From Actinoplanes auranticolor (GTDB lineage Bacteria; Actinomycetota; Actinomycetes; Mycobacteriales; Micromonosporaceae), in NCBI RefSeq assembly GCF_018332655.1, contig NZ_BOQL01000038.1, positions 87,921-151,920 of the forward strand: DNA of 64,000 bases. Reading direction: 5' to 3'. A program made the position numbers and the translations under genes. The notes under the pieces are model-generated. The model was given only the letters and a program-made list of their open reading frames with translations, did no database searches and was not told the origin of the DNA. Numbering within the stretch: the first letter of the stretch is position 1; every line of letters starts with the position of its first letter. This document shows, piece by piece, positions 59,378-64,000 of this stretch.

Positions 59378-59392
59378 TGACAGTCGGATGAC
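59378..59392 (+). promoter_or_regulatory. TGAC direct-repeat element R
   Basis: TGACAGTCGGATGAC, 11-bp period, identical over 16 bp to element A. Ends 61 bp before the response regulator gene at 59453 and starts 35 bp from the BON remnant ATG; suggests autoregulation of module 2. Confidence 0.5.
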
Positions 59393-59452
59393 AAAAGCCG
59401 CGGCGGTCTCCGTAGCGGGGCGTGCGGTATGCGCGGCGGGGATGATGGAGAC

Positions 59453-60130
59453 ATGACAGCCGTACTGGTGATCGAGGACGACGACCGGATCCGCCTGGCC
59501 CTGGTGCTCGCGCTGGAGGACGAGGGCTACACCGTCTCCGGGGCCGCCACCGCCGAGGAGGGTCTCGTACGACAGCGCCGCGAGCCGGCCGACACGGTGC
59601 TGGTCGACCTGATGCTGCCCGGTATCGACGGGTTCGAGTGCATCCGGCAGTTACGCCGCGACGACGACGTACCCATCGTCGTGGTCAGCGCCCGCGACGA
59701 CACCCATGACATCGTCGCTGCTCTGGAAGCCGGCGCCGACGACTACGTCGTCAAGCCGGTCGCGGTCAAAGAACTGTCGGCCCGTCTCCGGGCGCTACGC
59801 CGCCGCGCTCAGGCCGCCGTCACGACGGAGGTTCCCGGGCTGGTCTTCGGAGACCTCACCGTCCGCCCGGAAGCCGGCGAGGTCTCCGTACGCGGGCAGC
59901 AGGTGCCGGTCACCCGCACCGAGTTCCGCCTGCTGTGCGAGCTCGCCGAACATCCCGGCCGGGTGCTGTCCCGCCAGCAACTCCTGCAACGCGTCTGGGA
60001 ATACGAGACCGGTGACGAACGACTCGTCGACGTTCACGTCGGCCGGCTCCGTAACAAGATCGAGGATGACTCCAGCGATCCCCGCCACCTCGTCACCGTC
60101 CGAGGACTCGGCTACAAGCTCCAGCGATGA
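59453..60130 (+). CDS. OmpR-family response regulator, signalling module 2
   Basis: 225-aa regulator with receiver (VIEDDDRIRLALVLALEDEG; phospho-acceptor Asp in LVDLMLPGIDGFE; Lys in DYVVKPVAVKEL) and winged-helix domain (VTRTEFRLLCELAEHPGRVL; RLVDVHVGRLRNKIED). Nearly the same sequence in the recognition region as the regulator at 20826, so both should recognise the same DNA sites. Stop overlaps the kinase start (ATGA): one operon with kinase and lipoprotein. Confidence 0.92.
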   Translation: MTAVLVIEDDDRIRLALVLALEDEGYTVSGAATAEEGLVRQRREPADTVLVDLMLPGIDGFECIRQLRRDDDVPIVVVSARDDTHDIVAALEAGADDYVVKPVAVKELSARLRALRRRAQAAVTTEVPGLVFGDLTVRPEAGEVSVRGQQVPVTRTEFRLLCELAEHPGRVLSRQQLLQRVWEYETGDERLVDVHVGRLRNKIEDDSSDPRHLVTVRGLGYKLQR

Positions 60131-61485
60131 GGTCGGTCGGGCTCCGGGCGCGGGTCACCACAGGATTCGCCGTCGGTGCGCTGCTGCTGTCGGCCGTCAT
60201 GGCTTCGGTGTCGTATCAGCTGGTCAGCACGTCGCTGATCGACGAACGCGAGAAGAACGCGATCCGGGCGGCGTACGTCAACGCGGCCGTGGTCAGTGCC
60301 GGGCTCGCCGGTGGACAGCGGGCCGGGGTGGAGTCCCTGTGGTCCCTGGACACCGGCAGCGAGCGGGAGGTTCTGCTGCGCAACGACGGGGCCTGGTTCG
60401 GGCGCGCCGCTGACGAAGGTCTCACCGCCGCCATCCCGCAGAAGTTGCAGCTCAGAGTGGAGCAGGGCAGACCCGCGGTACAACGGATACGCACCGACGG
60501 GGTCCCGGCCGTGGTAGTGGCGGTGCCGCTGTCGACCTCCGCCGCGTTCTACGAGATCGACTCGTTGCGCGAGCTCGACGACAACCTCCGCCTGCTGGCA
60601 CTCGTGCTGACCGCCGTCGCCATCATGACCGCCGTCGCCGGTGCGGCGCTGGGCTGGTACGCCGGCCGCTACGTGCTGCGCCCGCTGGCCGTCGTCGCCG
60701 AAGCCGCTCACGACATCGCCACGGGGAAACTCAACGCCCGCCTCGACCCGGCCGCCGAACCCGACCTCGCCCGGCTCACCACGTCATTCAACCATATGGT
60801 GGACCAGCTCTCGGCCCGCATGCAGCGGGATCGCCGGTTCGCTGCCGATGTGAGTCACGAGCTGCGTTCACCGCTGCAGACATTGTCCGCCGCGGTCAGC
60901 GTCGTCACCCGTCGCCGGGAGCATCTCGACGAGCGCACCGCCACCGCCCTCGGCCTGATCGCCGACGAGATCACCCGATTCCAGGCCCTCGTCCATGACC
61001 TGCTCGAGCTCGCCCGCAGCGACCAGCCGGCGCAGCGCACTCCGGTGGACATCGCCGACCTGGCCCGGCTGACCTGTCGATCCCGCAACGTCGACGACAG
61101 CATCGTCCAGATCGAGCAGGGCACACCGGCGATGTGGTTGGTGGACCGCCGTCGCATCGAGCAGCTGCTGGCGAACTTACTGGACAATGCCGAGAAGTAC
61201 GGGGGTGGTCCGATCGCCCTGCGGATCGGCCATGTGAGCGACGACTCCTGCTTCCTCGAGGTCGACGACGACGGGCCGGGCGTGAGCGCTGAGGACCGTG
61301 ACAGCATCTTCGACCGCTTCGTCAGGGGACGGACGGCGAACTCTCGGGGCGCCGGTGACGGCACCGGGCTCGGGCTCGCCCTGGTGGCGCAGCACGCTGC
61401 CGCGCATGGCGGACACGCTGACATCCTCGACCGTCCCGGTGGCGGAGCACGGTTCCGGGCCGAGTTGAAGGGATGTACGCCGTGA
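60127..61485 (+). CDS. sensor histidine kinase, signalling module 2
   Basis: 452 aa, same length and plan as the module 1 kinase: helix ~9-31, extracytoplasmic sensor, second helix ~162-184, HAMP, HisKA (DVSHELRSPLQTLSAAVSVV), HATPase_c (LLANLLDNAEKYGGG, DDDGPGVS, GTGLGLALVAQHAAAH). The extracytoplasmic sensor region differs more between the two kinases than the catalytic core, so they may sense different signals. Confidence 0.92.
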   Translation: MRSVGLRARVTTGFAVGALLLSAVMASVSYQLVSTSLIDEREKNAIRAAYVNAAVVSAGLAGGQRAGVESLWSLDTGSEREVLLRNDGAWFGRAADEGLTAAIPQKLQLRVEQGRPAVQRIRTDGVPAVVVAVPLSTSAAFYEIDSLRELDDNLRLLALVLTAVAIMTAVAGAALGWYAGRYVLRPLAVVAEAAHDIATGKLNARLDPAAEPDLARLTTSFNHMVDQLSARMQRDRRFAADVSHELRSPLQTLSAAVSVVTRRREHLDERTATALGLIADEITRFQALVHDLLELARSDQPAQRTPVDIADLARLTCRSRNVDDSIVQIEQGTPAMWLVDRRRIEQLLANLLDNAEKYGGGPIALRIGHVSDDSCFLEVDDDGPGVSAEDRDSIFDRFVRGRTANSRGAGDGTGLGLALVAQHAAAHGGHADILDRPGGGARFRAELKGCTP

Positions 61486-62051
61486 ACCGACGCCTGGTCC
61501 ACCTGCTGGTGATCAGCTTGCTGAGCCTCGCCGGCTGCGGGGTGCGGTCCGAAGCGGAGCCGCGCGACTTCGACCCTCCCCCGGGCCCGCAGCCGATCAT
61601 CGTCACGTCGACCCCCAGCACCCCGGCGGGAGGAACCGATGCGGAGCCTCTCTACTTCGTCCGAACCGACAGACTCGTCGCGGTGATCCGCCGGATACGC
61701 GCCGCACCGACCGTCCAACAACAAATGGAGCACCTGCTGGCCGGGCCCACCGAGGCGGAACGCCTTGCAGGCCTCTCCAGCACTCTCAACGGCAACATCG
61801 ACGTCGAGGGGGTGAGCCTGACCGCCGGCCGGGCGACCGTCGCGGTCGGCGACGACAGCGACCTGTCCGGGCGCACCGACGATGTACTGGCCTTCGGCCA
61901 GATCGTCTGTACCTTGACCGCGCGGCCCGACGTCGCCACGGTCAGCTTCCAGAGCGACGGTGAGACCCTGGGCGTGCCCCGCGCCGACGGCCAGTTGTCG
62001 ACCAGTGGCCTGACCGCCGCCGACTACACCGCTCTGACCGCCCCCGCATGA
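61482..62051 (+). CDS. GerMN-domain lipoprotein, signalling module 2
   Basis: 189-aa lipoprotein (lipobox SLAGCG) with GerMN-like domain (PTVQQQMEHLLAGPTEAERL; AFGQIVCTLTARPDVATVSF; VPRADGQL). GTG 61482 overlaps the kinase stop as GTGA, exactly as in module 1; an ATG 9 nt earlier is an alternative. Order regulator-kinase-GerMN lipoprotein mirrors mtrA-mtrB-lpqB, where LpqB tunes the MtrB kinase (established for actinobacteria). Confidence 0.85.
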   Translation: MNRRLVHLLVISLLSLAGCGVRSEAEPRDFDPPPGPQPIIVTSTPSTPAGGTDAEPLYFVRTDRLVAVIRRIRAAPTVQQQMEHLLAGPTEAERLAGLSSTLNGNIDVEGVSLTAGRATVAVGDDSDLSGRTDDVLAFGQIVCTLTARPDVATVSFQSDGETLGVPRADGQLSTSGLTAADYTALTAPA

Positions 62052-62130
62052 CCGCCCCGGACCAGGGCCGGCCTCCTGCAGCCGGCGAGCGGAGCGACCG
62101 GGAAGGCGACCGGTTCGTACCGGACGGGAC

Positions 62131-62355
62131 TCAACGGCGCCGCGAACGCAACCGGGACCGTCCGGCCAGCCGGCTCTCGAGCAGGGCCGTGACGACCACG
62201 ATGACCAGTAGCACGGTCACCACCCCGGACGTCGTCACGACGATGACCCCCACCGTCGCACCCGCGAGCAGAATCCAGCGTCGTCGCGGTGCCCCTTCGC
62301 GCCTGCCGGGTCCGTTGAGCCGCAGCCGCAGAGCACCCCTACGACGGTCGCTCAC
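62131..62355 (-). CDS. 74-aa small membrane protein
   Basis: GTG start at 62355 overlaps the stop of the upstream STAS gene (GTGA). A basic N-terminus is followed by one long hydrophobic stretch (about residues 26-60, VGVIVVTTSGVVTVLLVIVV) that may form two helices, and an Arg-rich tail. Translational coupling to a STAS gene suggests a partner role; function unknown. Confidence 0.55.
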   Translation of the reverse strand: MSDRRRGALRLRLNGPGRREGAPRRRWILLAGATVGVIVVTTSGVVTVLLVIVVVTALLESRLAGRSRLRSRRR

Positions 62356-62828
62356 GACTGGTGCCCGCCCGGCGTCCCCAGCACCTCCAGGGTGCTCGTC
62401 AGCTGCAGCACCCGCCGGACCGACGGTTGAAGGTTGACAACGGCGAAACGGCATCGACTCGCCACAGCCGCACGCCGTGCCGCCAGTAGTGCCGACACGC
62501 CGGTGCAGTCAAGGAACGTCACATCGTTCAGGTCAAGAATGACGCCGTGCACCCGATCATCATGGGCGTACCGGGTGATCGTGGCGGACAACCCGTCCCG
62601 GGTGGCCATGTCGATCTCTCCGCTCACCCGCACCACTGCGACGCCCCGCCGGACCTGACAGGCGAACTCGATCCCCGTGAGCGCCGGCCCAGCCGTGCGT
62701 CCGGCGGCAGACGGCCCCACGCGCCCTCCCCCGAGTCGGAACCCACGACCCGCCACTGTCCGACAGGCGTCCGGGGCACGCCATGTCGTGTCCCTCGCAG
62801 CCGTGGCACGCGCATCTGCCTCTGCCAT
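62352..62828 (-). CDS. STAS-domain protein with N-terminal extension
   Basis: 158 aa. First ~50 residues are Arg/Ala/Gly-rich and probably disordered; residues ~52-155 form a STAS domain (ACQVRRGVAVVRVSGEIDMA; VILDLNDVTFLDCTGVSALL). The switch loop is D-C-T-G, with threonine in the phospho-acceptor position. GAGGAGAACACC before the ATG fixes 62828. A TGAC element begins 76 bp upstream. Confidence 0.78.
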   Translation of the reverse strand: MAEADARATAARDTTWRAPDACRTVAGRGFRLGGGRVGPSAAGRTAGPALTGIEFACQVRRGVAVVRVSGEIDMATRDGLSATITRYAHDDRVHGVILDLNDVTFLDCTGVSALLAARRAAVASRCRFAVVNLQPSVRRVLQLTSTLEVLGTPGGHQS

Positions 62829-62903
62829 GGTGTTCTCCTCTCGGTGGCTTCGATGCCTTCCTCCAGGGTTCGTGGTGGATCTGGCCGCAGGTCCGCAGAT
62901 ACG

Positions 62904-62918
62904 TGACGGTTCTATGAA
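62904..62918 (+). promoter_or_regulatory. TGAC direct-repeat element S
   Basis: TGACGGTTCTATGAA, 11-bp period with one mismatch in the second half-site; 76 bp upstream of the STAS gene at 62828. Confidence 0.45.
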
Positions 62919-63043
62919 GGAGCGGGCCCCGGCCAGCGAGCTAGCTGCTCGGATCGCCGGCGGCATCCGGGACGCCACTTGCCGGGCGATGCGCTGGCCC
63001 GGTTCCCCGGCGGCACTTGCGCAACGGTGTCCGGCTCATCGGA

Positions 63044-63325
63044 TGCCAGGGTCTGCACCGCGGTGGCAGCGCCGGACACCGGATCGGGCGCGGCGCCGCG
63101 CAGCGTCTCCACCAGGCCGTCCAGGGCGCTGCTGAGCTGGGTCTGGGTCAGTGGCCCGGCCGGCAGGTACTGGCGGATCCGGTCGAGTCCCTGGACCACC
63201 TGGTCCTCGAGGTCGGCGAACTGGGCCACCGCCTGGTTCGTGATCAGCGCCGGCGGACCCACCACGACGATGAGCAGGGCGACGACCGTGGTGAGGGCGG
63301 CCAGCCAGCCCGGCAGCTTGAGCCG
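63044..63325 (-). pseudogene. AI-2E transporter fragment
   Basis: About 94 residues (RLKLPGWLAALTTVVALLIV... to SGAATAVQTLA) align without gaps of note to residues ~60-160 of the intact AI-2E transporter at 41467, including the DLEDQVVQGLDRIRQ segment. Both the N-terminal helices and the whole C-terminal bundle are missing, so the gene is broken at both ends. Confidence 0.6.
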
Positions 63326-63413
63326 GCGCGGCGCCGGGGTCGCGCGCCAGCCGCCGCGGGGTCCGTCCACCGCGGGAGCCCGATCGCCGGAAGCCGGGGC
63401 TGCGGGTCCCGGC

Positions 63414-63632
63414 TCACCCGCGGCCGTTGTCCGTACGCGAGTCCTCGCCGTTGTCCATCGTCGTGGCCCGCAGCTGGTGCCGGACGAGGGAGAACAAGAG
63501 CAGTGCGCCCACCACCGCCGCCACCAGGGCACCCCAGGCCGGGCCACGGTGGACCGCCATCACGAAGGCGGTGCCCACCAGAACGGCCATCACCGCCAGC
63601 GGCAGCCATCGGCGGATGTCCTCGGCTTTCAT
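63414..63632 (-). CDS. 72-aa two-helix membrane protein
   Basis: Short protein with hydrophobic helices at about residues 10-27 and 33-50, then a charged tail (RTDNGRG). GGAAGGAACC upstream supports the ATG at 63632. It may originally have preceded the broken AI-2E gene. Function unknown. Confidence 0.55.
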   Translation of the reverse strand: MKAEDIRRWLPLAVMAVLVGTAFVMAVHRGPAWGALVAAVVGALLLFSLVRHQLRATTMDNGEDSRTDNGRG

Positions 63633-63763
63633 CCCGATCGGTTCCTTCCTGCCTCGGCACCCAGCCTCGTGGGCGCTCGCTCTCCCCAGGCTGGTCCGGC
63701 GACATGGCAACCGGTCCACGGGTTCATGGCGGTTCCGCGACAACGACGGCGGATCCGACCGTG

Positions 63764-63823
63764 CCCGTACAGACGTCGAGGGCCGCGCCGGTGCACCGGC
63801 GCGGCCCTCGACGTCTGTACGGG
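63764..63823. terminator. 60-bp perfect palindrome (terminator-like)
   Basis: Left arm 63764-63793 is the exact reverse complement of right arm 63794-63823, with no spacer (centre GTG|CAC). In RNA it would form a ~28-bp stem with a tetraloop. A minus-strand frame coming from the right ends with a stop at 63831-63833, 7 nt away, so it most likely terminates a gene outside the window, probably in both directions. Confidence 0.7.
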
Positions 63824-64000
63824 GTGAAGGTCAGGAGCGAAACGCGTCCCTGCTCTTCTCATCGGCCGGCGGGGAACCGGCCTTGGCTCGACGTTCTCAC
63901 CCTGCGGTTGTTCCCGGGTGCCGGGCGGACCGGTCCCCGAGCGGTTCCGCTGCACTGTCGGAGCCGGCCCCGCCGAGCACCGCGGACGGTGGCACGGACT

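Noticed and set aside
63721..63741. TGGCGGTTCCGCGAC upstream of the 72-aa membrane protein as another TGAC element
   Set aside because: Two mismatches in the half-sites; too weak to list as a site.
1..64000. CRISPR arrays, tRNA/rRNA genes, transposases, phage genes
   Set aside because: No regular repeat-spacer pattern, no cloverleaf-like or ribosomal RNA sequence, and no transposase or integrase motifs were seen.

Overview
The window is a high-G+C actinobacterial chromosome segment with strong G/C preference at third codon positions. MtrAB-LpqB-like signalling modules, sigma-B/F-type regulation, STAS anti-sigma antagonists, tandem universal stress proteins and sugar ABC genes without an ATPase suggest a mycelial actinomycete. 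An Actinoplanes-like Micromonosporaceae is my best guess, but that is inference. There are no rRNA, tRNA, CRISPR or clear phage/IS genes.

Most of the 64 kb is an accessory stress and envelope island built from a few repeatedly duplicated families: six BON-domain proteins (one a remnant), four OB-fold-like lipoproteins, six STAS domains, three tandem universal stress proteins, two double-PAP2 membrane phosphatases, and two complete response regulator / histidine kinase / GerMN-lipoprotein sets with identical lengths (225/452/189 aa). Several families also have decayed relatives here (AI-2E transporter, MscS, K+ channel, PRC-barrel, BON), so the island looks like it is being duplicated and eroded.

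Layout. 0-8 kb: GAF/PAS sensor, BON, DUF1622, DUF421, USP, OB-lipoprotein, HtrA-like protease, sigma factor fused to STAS. 8-16 kb: NAD(P)-binding reductase, MMPL transporter, BON/AMIN/STAS/OB-lipoprotein genes. 16-21.5 kb: split signalling module 1 with a zinc-ribbon STAS protein and a K+ channel. 21.7-25 kb: sugar ABC importer. 25-35.8 kb: double PAP2, VOC protein, class A PBP, DUF305, DUF2254, GH15, SLT transglycosylase. 36-47 kb: META lipoprotein, YihY, OB-lipoprotein, BON, AI-2E, PRC-like protein, second double PAP2, MscS, alpha/beta hydrolase. 47-51 kb: acyl-CoA oxidase-like enzyme, OB-lipoprotein, membrane protein. 51-59 kb: STAS, USPs, HesB-like protein, methyltransferase with its regulator, NhaA. 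59-64 kb: signalling module 2, STAS, small membrane proteins, broken AI-2E gene and a 60-bp perfect palindrome.

The most interesting signal is a dispersed operator-like element, TGAC(A/G)GT-N4-TGAC, a direct repeat with 11-bp period. About 18 copies lie in intergenic DNA, and many sit 65-85 bp upstream of BON, STAS, lipoprotein and small membrane protein genes and beside both response regulator genes. I infer a regulon controlled by the two OmpR-family regulators. A second signal is a GGGTAG box 9-10 nt before several start codons, which fits leaderless sigma-B/F-type promoters.
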